Positions 23,890-33,290 of a DNA stretch of 44,157 nucleotides are shown here, one piece after another; within the stretch, counting starts at the first letter, position 1; each line of letters opens with the position of its first letter. Below the pieces are notes generated by a model. It had not been told where the DNA came from and searched no databases. It was given only the letters and a program-made list of their open reading frames with translations. This DNA comes from RFSX01 sp964567435 (GTDB taxonomy: Bacteria; Bacteroidota; Bacteroidia; Chitinophagales; Saprospiraceae): contig CAZMMQ010000027.1 in the NCBI GenBank assembly GCA_964567435.1, positions 1-44,157 on the forward strand, given 5' to 3'. The position numbers and the translations under genes were made by a program.

Positions 23890-26800
23890 TTACAAGGATG
23901 GGTCAGGTCCATTAAAGTCCATGGTAATCTCAAACCTATATGCTTTGAATGACAATTTGTATTGCTCATGCACATGAGCACCCCAGCTATTATCTCCACC
24001 CACACCTTGTTGCTTAAGGTCAAGATTGAGCCTAATGTGCTCCTTCTCCTCTATGTCTATAGTGTGCTTATGCCGCCCACTTATTGTAGTAAGATCTAAG
24101 TCTTCGTCATCATAGGGCAAGGCAGAAAAGTCTACAGTCGGCACCCCAATAATGTTGAATTGACAGTTCTGATTAGTGTTTTGTAAAAGTATCCATCGAC
24201 AATCCGTCCTGTTGCCAGTGGCTTGTGGTCTGATGTATGGATGGTAAAAGTCTGTCACGGTGTGATTATGTATGCCGATGAAGGCACTACTTCTACGATC
24301 GATATAGTTTTCATGTGGTCCTCTGCCATAATAGCTAAGGTCGGATAAGTCTGGTGCGATAGCCATAGTCAGTCCAAATCTTGGGAGTTCGGGCATTATC
24401 GCATTATTAGGAGATAGGGTAGCTATGATGGATAATACACCAGAATGTGCTACTATATATTCTAACCGATAGGTTGTGTTTTCTAATCCTTTAAATATTG
24501 CAGAGACTTTTACCTTTTCCGAATCTTTAATGACAACTAGATCAAGTAAGACCAGTTTGTTGGCATAGTCCTTCCAAACAGCTAATCTTTCTTCTGTGTT
24601 ATTTCCTATGTCATTATCAGTTAACGGTCTCCAGAAATTGGGTTTGATAGGATGGATTAATAATTCTTTGCTATTTAATTTTATAGAATGAATGAAACCA
24701 GAATTTTTATCTACTTCGATTGTAGCATTCTTTGTTTTGATTCTGATTTCATGACTGGATTGATATGTATTTAATATGCCGGCGATTTTAGAATTATCCA
24801 ATTTTTGTGGCGAGGGTGCACTAAGCTTAAATTGACACTTGGCAATTTCATGATCAGTAGGTAATAAGAGTTCATCAGACTTGAGTTTAAAGTAAATATT
24901 GAGGAACGATTCTGATGTCAGTTTTGGAGAGGTTATACTATAGTCACTTTTATGGTGGATCTCATTTATACGACCACTTAGAGTGCCATGGCCTTCATCC
25001 AAAATTTCCCATTCTAGATATATATTATCCAATGATTTAAAATCATACTTGTTGATAACTTTGAATTTTACTGGGGAGCTACTAATGAGCTCTACATCTA
25101 TAGGTTGATAGACTTTTTTGACTTCATAGATGGATGGATGGGGAGTTCTATCAGGGAATAATAATCCATTGATACAAAAATTGGCATCACTCGGCGTACC
25201 TTCTGGTCCAAAGTCACCACCAAATTTCCAGTAGAGCATACCTTCTTCTGATGTTGAAAGTATACCTTGGTCTTGCCAATCCCAGATAAATCCACCTTGT
25301 AATGAAGGATATTTACCTATGACCTCCCAGTAGTCTTGCAAGTTACCAACACTATTTCCCATTGCATGGGCATATTCACACATGATATATGGTCGAGATG
25401 GATGACTTTGCGCATATATTTCTAGTTCCTCCAATAAGGGATACATAGGACAAATAATATCTGTATTTCTGTCAGTACCTGCTTGTTCGTATTGGACTGG
25501 ACGGAACTTTTCTAATTTTTTCAATTCATCATAGGCATAGGACATATTCGCACCATTACCAGCTTCATTGCCTAATGACCAGGTAATGATAGATGCATGA
25601 TTTTTGGATCGATGGTACATATGCTTGACACGTTCCCAATGTGCTTCTTTATATGATGTTAGTGCCGAGGTATGTTTTTGCTTATCGTAGGGCTTTTGAA
25701 ATCTAGCACCCATTCCATGGGCTTCTATGTTAGCTTCATCTATGACATACAAACCATATTTGTCACACAGACTGTACCATTTAGGATCGTTGGGGTAATG
25801 GCTATTTCTGACGGCATTGATGTTGTATGCTTTCATGAGCTTGATATCCGCTTTCATATCTTCTTCGGTCACGACGTGTCCCTTTGTATGATGATGCTCA
25901 TGTCGGTTAACTCCTCTTAGGGTTATCGCTTTTCCATTGAGTAGCAACTGCCCATTAATAATCTGTATTGTTCTAAAGCCTACCTGATGCTTTATGGTTT
26001 GTATGGCCGTATCCTTATACATTAATTCTATACATAGGTCATAGAGATTGGGATTTTCTGCTGACCATAGGGCCACCTTGTGCAGGTTTGATTGAACCAA
26101 TACGGTATTATCTACTATGGCTTCAGTACCTGATGCGACTATTTGGTTGTTGTTATTTTTGAGGGTCCAATATAATTTATGTTCTGCTGAGACTTGGCCC
26201 TCTGTCATCACCTTGAGTTTAAATAAACCCAATTTATCTATCAAGGATACATTAGCGAGTACGTCAAAGTCTTCGATTCTACATTGTGGTGTTGCATATA
26301 AATACACATCTCTTTCTATACCACTTATACGCCAAAAGTCCTGACATTCCAAATAAGAGCCATCTGAGTATCTAAATACTTGGATGGCAATTCTATTTCT
26401 GCCAGGTTGAATCCATTCTGTTATTTCAAATTCTGCTGCTGTCTTGGAATCTTGATTATAACCAATAAAGGTTCCATTAATCCAAAAGTAGGCTGCAGAC
26501 TTTACGGCACCCATGTATAGAAATATCCTTTTATCACGCCACTTAGTGGGGAATTCGAAGGTTTTCAAATAACTACCAACGGGATTGTCATCATGTGGCA
26601 CGAATGGTGGATTCTTAGGGAAAGGATAGCGATCATTGACGTAAATGGGGACACCATAGCCTTGCAATTCCCAGTTGCCGGGTACTTGGATTTTATTCCA
26701 ATCTGTATCATTATAATTTATTTGGAAGAAGTCTGTTGGTCGCTCATGAAGATTGTTGCTATACTTAAATGACCATTCTCCATTCAAAGAGAGAGTAGGA

Positions 26801-26937
26801 GGCTCTTCTCCATAAGGTATAAATGAAGCGTGTGGCAAAGTTTGCCCAATTCTGAAAACTGTTGGGTCTTCGAGCCAAGCTAATGAAGCCTTAAGGATAT
26901 TAGATTTTGTCATTGCCTTTATAATAGGTAATTCCAC
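23890..26937 (-). CDS. lacZ: LacZ-type beta-galactosidase (GH2)
   Basis: 1015 residues, close to E. coli LacZ (1024), with the same five-domain order: jelly-roll (SLNGEWSFKYS, VPGNWELQGYGVPIYVN), immunoglobulin-like domains (CRIEDFDVLANV; AENPNLYDL), a TIM barrel (RGVNRHEHHHTKG) and the beta-sandwich bgal_small C-terminal part (LPRFGLTMAIAPDLSDLSYYGRGPHENYIDR). Acid/base Glu458 is in SLGNEAGNG and nucleophile Glu521 in MCEYAHAMGN. No signal peptide, so it acts in the cytoplasm on imported beta-galactosides. It is divergent from the secreted protein at 27022, and no permease or repressor is adjacent. A second ATG lies 24 bp inside; I keep the longer form. Confidence 0.95.
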   Translation of the reverse strand: MELPIIKAMTKSNILKASLAWLEDPTVFRIGQTLPHASFIPYGEEPPTLSLNGEWSFKYSNNLHERPTDFFQINYNDTDWNKIQVPGNWELQGYGVPIYVNDRYPFPKNPPFVPHDDNPVGSYLKTFEFPTKWRDKRIFLYMGAVKSAAYFWINGTFIGYNQDSKTAAEFEITEWIQPGRNRIAIQVFRYSDGSYLECQDFWRISGIERDVYLYATPQCRIEDFDVLANVSLIDKLGLFKLKVMTEGQVSAEHKLYWTLKNNNNQIVASGTEAIVDNTVLVQSNLHKVALWSAENPNLYDLCIELMYKDTAIQTIKHQVGFRTIQIINGQLLLNGKAITLRGVNRHEHHHTKGHVVTEEDMKADIKLMKAYNINAVRNSHYPNDPKWYSLCDKYGLYVIDEANIEAHGMGARFQKPYDKQKHTSALTSYKEAHWERVKHMYHRSKNHASIITWSLGNEAGNGANMSYAYDELKKLEKFRPVQYEQAGTDRNTDIICPMYPLLEELEIYAQSHPSRPYIMCEYAHAMGNSVGNLQDYWEVIGKYPSLQGGFIWDWQDQGILSTSEEGMLYWKFGGDFGPEGTPSDANFCINGLLFPDRTPHPSIYEVKKVYQPIDVELISSSPVKFKVINKYDFKSLDNIYLEWEILDEGHGTLSGRINEIHHKSDYSITSPKLTSESFLNIYFKLKSDELLLPTDHEIAKCQFKLSAPSPQKLDNSKIAGILNTYQSSHEIRIKTKNATIEVDKNSGFIHSIKLNSKELLIHPIKPNFWRPLTDNDIGNNTEERLAVWKDYANKLVLLDLVVIKDSEKVKVSAIFKGLENTTYRLEYIVAHSGVLSIIATLSPNNAIMPELPRFGLTMAIAPDLSDLSYYGRGPHENYIDRRSSAFIGIHNHTVTDFYHPYIRPQATGNRTDCRWILLQNTNQNCQFNIIGVPTVDFSALPYDDEDLDLTTISGRHKHTIDIEEKEHIRLNLDLKQQGVGGDNSWGAHVHEQYKLSFKAYRFEITMDFNGPDPSL

Positions 26938-27021
26938 TTCTTTTTAATCAGAGGAAGTCTCTAAATATATAAACAATCAGAGTTATACCCCGTTGTCACT
27001 ATGGATTAAAATAAGCAGGCA

Positions 27022-27612
27022 ATGATAAAGCATATTTCCTTTCTGATGATAATATTTTCGAGTATGTCGATCTATGCACAACAAGATGATCCCAATATCA
27101 ATTTGATGGTCACAGAGGATAGCTGGCGTAAAGAGGCTTTTACCTTTCCCAAGCCCTTTGCACCGGAAGTGAATTTTAATGGTGTTGCTGATGTGAGATT
27201 TACAAAAGGATGGTCAGATGTGGATAGCCCTCATTTTTGGTCTTATGCATTTGCATGGAAGATAGAAGAAAAACTAACAGATGCAGAACTTGAGCATTAT
27301 CTACAATTGTACTTTGATGGTTTGATGAAAGTAGTCAACAGAGACAAAACAAAGGTAGTGCCTCTAACCAATGCTTTATTTATATCCAAGGCAAATCACA
27401 GCGATAAGAAACTTGACTACACTGGTAAAATCAGGTTATATGATGCTTTCTTTTCTTTAGAGATGATTACTCTTCATGTCAATGGACATTACGATTACTG
27501 TAGCATATTAAATAAGCATATCTATATATTCCGATTATCCCCACAACCTATTGGGGATGCAACATGGGATCATGTGAATAAAACTATACTCAAAGAAGAT
27601 GTATGCAAATAA
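27022..27612 (+). CDS. Secreted protein of unknown function
   Basis: 196 residues: a signal peptide ending SIYAQ, then one domain with FPKPFAPEVNFNGVADVRFT, PHFWSYAFAWKIEEKLTDAE, a helical stretch (LEHYLQLYFDGLMKVVN) and beta strands (GKIRLYDAFFSLEMITLHVN). The Phe/Trp-rich middle and the Cys near the end (DYCSIL, DVCK) could form a disulfide. Proteins of this shape are widespread in Bacteroidota, often annotated only as hypothetical. It is divergent from lacZ across 84 bp, which should hold both promoters. Confidence 0.72.
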   Translation: MIKHISFLMIIFSSMSIYAQQDDPNINLMVTEDSWRKEAFTFPKPFAPEVNFNGVADVRFTKGWSDVDSPHFWSYAFAWKIEEKLTDAELEHYLQLYFDGLMKVVNRDKTKVVPLTNALFISKANHSDKKLDYTGKIRLYDAFFSLEMITLHVNGHYDYCSILNKHIYIFRLSPQPIGDATWDHVNKTILKEDVCK

Positions 27613-27646
27613 TTGAATTTTGATGTAGGTTGACCATCTATGTATG

Positions 27647-27984
27647 ATGCACGTTGATGAATACATTGGTTCAAAATTATGTGATGTACACAATCTCAGA
27701 TGGATTCAAATTATGTGCTTGCAGCACGATTCCGCAGGATAAGATACATTGGATTTTAATGCAAGCTAATCAAGCAAATCCAATTGTCACTGGTATGATC
27801 TAAGAAGGATTTGATGTATTAAAGAAATATAATTGGGTCTAAAAAAAATCTCAATGAACTTTCTTGTTTTGACTTTGAATACACTCCAGAAGATGGTGAT
27901 AGATTATTATTCAATATAATTGAGGCAGATCTCAAAGAAAGTGTCACCTTCGAATATGTCGATAACCGTTTTGAGAAAGGATAG
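27647..27984 (+). pseudogene. Decayed gene, coding text broken by frameshift and stop
   Basis: Three frames give one continuous protein text: MYTISDGFKLCACSTIPQDK and IHWILMQANQANPIVTGMI, a stop (TAA at about 27808), EGFDVLKKYNWV, a frameshift in a run of eight A (27841-27848), then NLNELSCFDFEYTPEDGDRL, FNIIEADLKESVTFEYVD and NRFEKG and a stop at 27982-27984. The upstream end (MHVDEYIGSKLCDVHN) is in another frame and carries a near-duplicate (GGTTCAAAATTATGTG, 27668-27683, and GGATTCAAATTATGTG, 27702-27717) that may mark another indel. The intact gene would encode about 110 residues. Family not recognised. Confidence 0.65.
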
Positions 27985-27994
27985 CAAATTGAAT

Positions 27995-28288
27995 TACTTA
28001 ATAGACCATTTAGGCTACCCGATTTTTATTGCAGATAGTTGATTGGACGGCCTTTAGCCATTATAGCTAAGGAGGTTTTAGATGGCGTTAAAAACAATGC
28101 TCGCTGTTTGACGAGTGCAAGGAGGAGTTTGGGCGCTTGTTTAGCTATATAAAGCTGAATTAAATGGGTAGAGCCAAGAATTTTGTTTCCCGTGCGACTT
28201 TGCTCAGGGCAGGCTTTTTTCAATGAAAAAGAAAACCGCCGGTAGGCAAGTACGATTAGCTAGATACTAAATGTGGAAACTGCTTGTT
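27995..28288 (+). repeat. Dispersed ~290-bp repeat, copy 2 (inverted relative to 2196-2488)
   Basis: Matches the reverse complement of 2196-2488 over its length. It carries the same features: the AGGAGGTTTTAGATGGCGTT core, the CTCGT-CAAACA-GCGAG hairpin (read on the minus strand, about 28099-28115), and a CTTTTTTCAATGAAAAAG stem at about 28214-28232. It abuts a broken gene on one side and a gene tail (28260-28385) on the other, so it sits in a decayed region. Confidence 0.85.
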
Positions 28289-28385
28289 CTAGTTTTTCAG
28301 GATCTGGATTATAAGTTGCTAATACATCTTGGAGTACTTCTGTCATGAGAGCTTCAACGTACTTATGTAGGGATATAAATTAAGA
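28260..28385 (-). pseudogene. 3' fragment of a lost gene, overlapping the repeat edge
   Basis: On the minus strand the text FISLHKYVEALMTEVLQDVL and ATYNPDPEKLEQAVSTFSI ends in a stop (TAG at 28260-28262) inside the ~290-bp repeat. It reads like a helical C-terminal end and no start codon is available upstream, so it is probably a gene tail left by a rearrangement at the repeat. Weak because it is short. Confidence 0.35.
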
Positions 28386-28519
28386 CTGAAATATATGTAC
28401 AGAAAAGAACATAACCGTAATTTGTATTGTTATTTTTCTTCTTTTAGCATCGTATTTCTTTGCTGAGGCCTTATAATTGTGAGGTCGTCTAAAAATTGAC
28501 TAATCATACAACCTATATA
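28289..28519. other. Non-coding end of the decayed intergenic region
   Basis: Apart from the gene tail at 28260-28385, I see nothing coding here. It is AT-rich and provides the upstream region of the metalloprotease gene. Together with the pseudogene and the repeat it makes up the ~900-bp gene-free span from 27613. Confidence 0.4.
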
Positions 28520-30901
28520 ATGAAACATCTCATAATCCTAGCCATTCTCTTGACGCAAGTTGCATTTATTTCTGCTCAAGACAAACCAGATAAGAAAGGC
28601 GATAAAAAAGAAAATAAGGAAAAAGTATATTCTGACATCATCACGGATGAAGCGGTAAGTTCTAAAGGGTTATTTCATACCCATACCGTAAAAGGCAAAA
28701 GCTATTTTGAAATTCCAGATAGTATTTTAGAAAAAGAAATATTAGTGGTGAGTCGAATTGGTGGTTTTGTAAAGAATCTCAACTTCGGAGGTGCCGGTGT
28801 TAAATCAAGACCTCAGCAAGTTATAAGATGGCAAAAGATGGGAGAAAAGATTATGATGCGATCAGTATCATATAATAGTGTCGCGAGCTTCGATGATCCA
28901 ATATACGAATCCGTTAAGAACAACAATTTTGAACCAGTAATCATGATCTTTGATATAGTGACTAAAGGCGAAGGCAGCTCTGTCATCGAAGTAGATAAGT
29001 TTTTTACCACTGATGTTGCTATGATTGGTGCGGTCTCAGAAGGGCAAAGAAAGAATTTTGGTATTAAGGGCCTAGACAGCAAAAGAAGTTTTGTATCCTC
29101 TATGAAAAGCTTTCCTAATAATGTAGAAGTGAAACACGTCCTGACATATAAGGGCGGAGATAAGTTACCCGATAATAGAGTTACAGGTACGCTGTCAGTA
29201 GAAATGAACCAGTCATTTATCACACTTCCAGAAGTGCCTATGCAACCACGTTACTACGATGACCGTGTAGGATATTTCTCTGTCAGACAGACTGATTATA
29301 GCTCTGATAATCAATTTACAACAAGTAATAGATATATAACGAAATGGCGTATGGAGCCGAAAGATCCAGAGGCTTATGCCAGAGGAGAATTGGTAGAACC
29401 CGTTAAGCCAATTGTCTATTACATAGACCCTGCGACTCCGACTAAGTGGGTACCTTATTTGATGCAAGGTGTCAATGATTGGCAGATAGCCTTCGAGAAA
29501 GCAGGATTTAAGAATGCGATATATGCACTCGAAGCACCAAGCGAAGAGGAAAACCCTGATTGGTCTCCGGAGGATACAAGATATTCTGTTATTAGGTATG
29601 TTGCGACTGACATCCAAAATGCACAGGGCCCTCATGTACACGATCCGCGAACAGGAGAAATATTGGAGTCAGATATCATTTGGTATCATAATGTGATGAG
29701 ATTATTGAGAAATTGGTTCTTTATCCAAACAGCCGCTATCAATCCAGAAGCCAGAGGTGTCAACTTTAAGGAAGAAGTGATGGGTAGGTTGATTCAGTTT
29801 GTAGCTGCTCATGAGGTTGGGCATACTTTAGGATTACCTCATAATATGGGCTCCAGTGTTGCTTATCCAGTGGATTCACTCAGATCAGTAACATTCAGTC
29901 AGAAAATGGGGACAGCACCTTCTATTATGGATTATGCTCGATTTAATTATGTGGCGCAACCTGAAGATGGTGATGTGGGTCTGATGCCTAACATAGGACC
30001 TTACGATACTTGGTCTATCATATACGGTTATAAGTTAGTAGATGGAATGAGTAAGGATCAAGAGAAATCAACTTTGAATAACTGGGTAAAGAAAAGATCA
30101 GGAGATCCACTCTATAGATATGGTCGACAACGAGGATTACCTTTGGATCCAACTGCTCAGACAGAAGACCTTGGCGATGATTCTATGTTGGCAAGTGAGT
30201 ATGGGATAAAGAATCTGAAGCGTATCATCCCTAATATTGGGGAGTGGTCCTATGAAGAGGGAGAGGATTTTGATGAGACAGAAGACTTGTACAATCAAGT
30301 CATCAACCAATTCAGAAGATATGTAGGACATGTGATTGCCAATGTAGGCGGAGTGGTAGAAATAAGCAAAACCCATGACCAAGATGATGTAGTCTATAAT
30401 CATGTGAGTAAATCTAAACAGAAACGAGCAATGCAATTTCTCGATAAGCATTTGTTTACGACGCCAGACTGGTTGCTTAATGAGGAGTTGGCGAGGAAGT
30501 TTGAAGCAGAAGGCTTGGTAGATAGAATTGGGAGTCTGCAATCTCGAAGTCTGAATATTTTATTCAATACAGCCAGGCTTAATCGTATGAGTGAAAATGA
30601 AGCACTTAATGGCAACTCGGCCTATACTGTATACGAATTATTTGAAGACACAAGAAAATCAATCTTTAAAGGAGGTGACCTGGACTTGTATCAAAGAAAT
30701 CTACAAAGAATCTATGTAGAGAAATTAAAAGATATCAAAGAAATGGATGACAGAGATGTCATGATTAGTGATATACAGGCAGCTGCAACTGCTACACTAC
30801 AGACTATCAGTAAATCTATTAAAACAAAGAGGAAGTTCAGTAACATAGAGCAGATGCATAAAACGGACTTGAAGATGAGAATTGAGAATATTCTAGAATA
30901 G
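28520..30901 (+). CDS. Secreted zinc-dependent metalloprotease (DUF5118/DUF5117/DUF4953 type)
   Basis: 793 residues from the chosen start. Signal peptide MKHLIILAILLTQVAFISAQ, a Lys-rich segment, a DUF5118-like unit (SKGLFHTHTVKGKSYFEIPD), a DUF5117 region (about 80-290) and the protease domain with HEVGHTLGLPH (His431, Glu432, His435, His441) and the Met-turn SIMDYARFNY. This is the metzincin layout used by large Bacteroidota extracellular proteases. An upstream ATG at 28496 would add MTNHTTYI before the signal peptide and is less likely. A possible partner gene, a small lipoprotein, starts 7 bp after the stop. Confidence 0.93.
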   Translation: MKHLIILAILLTQVAFISAQDKPDKKGDKKENKEKVYSDIITDEAVSSKGLFHTHTVKGKSYFEIPDSILEKEILVVSRIGGFVKNLNFGGAGVKSRPQQVIRWQKMGEKIMMRSVSYNSVASFDDPIYESVKNNNFEPVIMIFDIVTKGEGSSVIEVDKFFTTDVAMIGAVSEGQRKNFGIKGLDSKRSFVSSMKSFPNNVEVKHVLTYKGGDKLPDNRVTGTLSVEMNQSFITLPEVPMQPRYYDDRVGYFSVRQTDYSSDNQFTTSNRYITKWRMEPKDPEAYARGELVEPVKPIVYYIDPATPTKWVPYLMQGVNDWQIAFEKAGFKNAIYALEAPSEEENPDWSPEDTRYSVIRYVATDIQNAQGPHVHDPRTGEILESDIIWYHNVMRLLRNWFFIQTAAINPEARGVNFKEEVMGRLIQFVAAHEVGHTLGLPHNMGSSVAYPVDSLRSVTFSQKMGTAPSIMDYARFNYVAQPEDGDVGLMPNIGPYDTWSIIYGYKLVDGMSKDQEKSTLNNWVKKRSGDPLYRYGRQRGLPLDPTAQTEDLGDDSMLASEYGIKNLKRIIPNIGEWSYEEGEDFDETEDLYNQVINQFRRYVGHVIANVGGVVEISKTHDQDDVVYNHVSKSKQKRAMQFLDKHLFTTPDWLLNEELARKFEAEGLVDRIGSLQSRSLNILFNTARLNRMSENEALNGNSAYTVYELFEDTRKSIFKGGDLDLYQRNLQRIYVEKLKDIKEMDDRDVMISDIQAAATATLQTISKSIKTKRKFSNIEQMHKTDLKMRIENILE

Positions 30902-30907
30902 AGAGAG

Positions 30908-31384
30908 GTGAAAAAATATCTATGTTTTAGCATCTTGATAGGTCTACTTTTAAGCTGTTCTCCAAAGAAAGAAATAGTAGAGACCGTTGTTCCTATATCA
31001 AGTCTGGAACGCGGTCCCCTTACCTACCTCATCAGACAGGATAAGACAATAGTGGACTGTAACTTTCATCAGTTAGAAGGAGATGACTTAGTCATGTCAA
31101 TCATGCAAAATCATACCGGAGATAAGGATGACAGACTACCCAGACGTGTTATCAATACTGACGACACTGTGATTCAAAACACGAAGTCAGATACACACAG
31201 TAATCGATTAGTGACTAAGAGTTGTTTTAATTCTGTTGGCCAGATTGTAGCTATGGAATATGACACCAGAGATAATCCAGAAATAACTGAAGTACTTAAA
31301 ACCGCATTATTTGAGATTCAATTTGAAGCTAGGGATGGAAGTGCCTGCGTGGAGTGTATGACTAAGTATTATTGGGTAAGGTAG
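30908..31384 (+). CDS. Small lipoprotein of unknown function following the metalloprotease
   Basis: 158 residues starting with GTG (30908), preceded by AGAGAGG, an unusually good ribosome binding site for this phylum. The signal sequence ends in LLLSCSPKK (Cys17 lipobox). The mature part contains IVDCNFHQLEG, RRVINTDD, and a C-terminal KSCFNSVGQIVAMEY block that loosely recalls TonB-C-terminal-like folds, with a closing CVECM motif. No enzyme motif found. The 7-bp gap suggests cotranscription with the metalloprotease, perhaps as an accessory lipoprotein. Confidence 0.75.
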   Translation: MKKYLCFSILIGLLLSCSPKKEIVETVVPISSLERGPLTYLIRQDKTIVDCNFHQLEGDDLVMSIMQNHTGDKDDRLPRRVINTDDTVIQNTKSDTHSNRLVTKSCFNSVGQIVAMEYDTRDNPEITEVLKTALFEIQFEARDGSACVECMTKYYWVR

Positions 31385-31401
31385 GGTGAGTAAATAAATT
31401 A

Positions 31402-33264
31402 TTACACAAACTCAGATAACTCCAACCACCTATCCTCCTTCTGTGCAATGCTTTTCTGTATATCACCTAGCTCTTGAGAAAGCGTGCTTATCTTTTCCCC
31501 TTCCAAGTCTCCAGTCATAAATAATTCTTCTATTTCCTTTTTCCTCTTTTCCAACTTTGCAATCTCATCTTCTAGTCCAGCGAACTCTTTTTTTTCATGG
31601 TAATTCAGCTTCCTGACTTCAGTGGTTTCTTCTTTCTTTGCTTCTATCTCAGGCGCAGCACCCGTTGAGGAGGTTTTAAGGCTATTGCGTTCAGCATTTT
31701 TGTACTCACTGTATGAGCCATTAAAATCTTTGTACTCACCGCCACCCTTAAGAATGAATAGATGATCTACCAGCTTGTCCATAAAGAATCTATCGTGAGA
31801 TATGACCAACAAACAACCTGGATAGGATTGTAGAAAATCCTCTAATACATTCAAAGTCAATATATCCAAGTCATTAGTCGGCTCATCCAGAATCAAGAAG
31901 TTTGGATTCTTCATCAGTATTCTCAGCAGCAACAGACGTCTTTTTTCTCCACCGCTCAGCTGTGACACATAGACTTGCTGGTGTGACCTAGGAAACAGGA
32001 ACTTCTCTAATAAAGATTCTGCAGTAAGTTTTTTTCCTTTTTTAAGCGGAATGAACTCTGCAATTTCTCTAATACTATCTATGACCCTATGGTCTTCATT
32101 AAGTGACGCATTGTCCTGCGTATAATGGCCGAAAACCACGGTGTCACCTACAACCACTTTCCCAGTATCCGGTTTGACTTCTTGTGTGAGTAGTTTTATA
32201 AAAGTTGTTTTTCCCACGCCATTAGGTCCAGCGAGTCCTACACGTTCCCCTTTTTTGAATTTATAGTTGAAGCCTTTGATAATATGTAGGTCGTCATAAG
32301 ATTTACTCACATTGTGCGCCTCTAATATTTTACCGCCAAGTCTGGCCATGTCTATGGGTAAGACCATTTCTTCGTCAGCTACTTTTTTCTTGGCTTTGGC
32401 TTCTATTTCATAAAACTTATCCACCCGCGATTTGGCCTTGGTTCCTCTGGCTTGTGGTTGTCGTCTTACCCATGCTAATTCCTTTCTATATAGTTTTTTT
32501 GTTTTTTCGAGGTTGGCTTTTTCATTTAATTCTCTATTGGCTTTCTTCTCAAGGTAATCACTATAGTTGCCACGATATGTGTATAGTTGTCCATCATCTA
32601 ATTCCACTATTTCGTTACAGACTCTTTCGAGAAAGTAACGATCATGCGTTACCATAAATAGTGTTAGGTTCTGATTTGACAAGTACGCTTCCAACCATTC
32701 TATCATATCCAAGTCCAAGTGGTTGGTGGGCTCATCCAGAATCAGAAAGTCAGGTTCTTCAATGAGGATTTTTGCAAGTGCTAATCTTTTTCTTTGACCC
32801 CCTGATAGAGTGCCTATCTTCTGTGTGAAATTGGAGACTTTTAGCTTACCTAATATCTCCTTAATGCGGGCTTCTATATCCCAAGCCTTGAGATTATCCA
32901 CTTTTTCTATGGCTTGCTGAATCTCATCCTGCTTGTCTAGGATGGTGGCTAATTCCAACTCTTTAATGGCTTTGACCTTTTTATTTTCAGAATCCAGTGC
33001 CCCTTCCAGCACAGTAGCCTCTAGGTTAAATTCTGGATCCTGCTTGAGATAGCCTATCCGAATTTCTTTGGAGACCAGGATTTTAGATTGTTCGCCTTCT
33101 GGCGCTTCTTCTCTAGCGATGACCCTGAGAAGCGTCGTCTTCCCTGTACCATTTTTGGCTATAAGTGCAATCTTCTGGCCCTTTGCTATAGTGAGATTCA
33201 GATTAGAAAACAGGATTTTCTCTCCGAATGATTTGCTGACCTTATCTAGAGTGAGATAGTTCAT
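31402..33264 (-). CDS. uup: ABC-F ATPase, Uup-like
   Basis: 620 residues with two ABC cassettes: Walker A AKNGTGKTT and GPNGVGKTT, signature LSGGQRKRLALAK and LSGGEKRRLLLLR, and Walker B ILDEPTNHLD and ILDEPTNDLD. The linker (KANLEKTKKLYRKELAWVRR) and a C-terminal coiled coil (about 545-615, FAGLEDEIAKLEKRKKEIEE) match Uup rather than EttA, which lacks the coiled tail. ABC-F proteins bind the ribosomal E site region and relieve translation or antibiotic stalls; Uup also affects precise transposon excision in E. coli. It starts 26 bp from the divergent DUF1835 gene. Resistance function is not implied. Confidence 0.92.
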   Translation of the reverse strand: MNYLTLDKVSKSFGEKILFSNLNLTIAKGQKIALIAKNGTGKTTLLRVIAREEAPEGEQSKILVSKEIRIGYLKQDPEFNLEATVLEGALDSENKKVKAIKELELATILDKQDEIQQAIEKVDNLKAWDIEARIKEILGKLKVSNFTQKIGTLSGGQRKRLALAKILIEEPDFLILDEPTNHLDLDMIEWLEAYLSNQNLTLFMVTHDRYFLERVCNEIVELDDGQLYTYRGNYSDYLEKKANRELNEKANLEKTKKLYRKELAWVRRQPQARGTKAKSRVDKFYEIEAKAKKKVADEEMVLPIDMARLGGKILEAHNVSKSYDDLHIIKGFNYKFKKGERVGLAGPNGVGKTTFIKLLTQEVKPDTGKVVVGDTVVFGHYTQDNASLNEDHRVIDSIREIAEFIPLKKGKKLTAESLLEKFLFPRSHQQVYVSQLSGGEKRRLLLLRILMKNPNFLILDEPTNDLDILTLNVLEDFLQSYPGCLLVISHDRFFMDKLVDHLFILKGGGEYKDFNGSYSEYKNAERNSLKTSSTGAAPEIEAKKEETTEVRKLNYHEKKEFAGLEDEIAKLEKRKKEIEELFMTGDLEGEKISTLSQELGDIQKSIAQKEDRWLELSEFV

Positions 33265-33290
33265 ATATTGTGCTCAAGGTAGACAAAAAT

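Noticed and set aside
28813..30933. Long antisense frames within the metalloprotease gene
   Set aside because: They are shadows of a gene with complete catalytic motifs and have no motif of their own.
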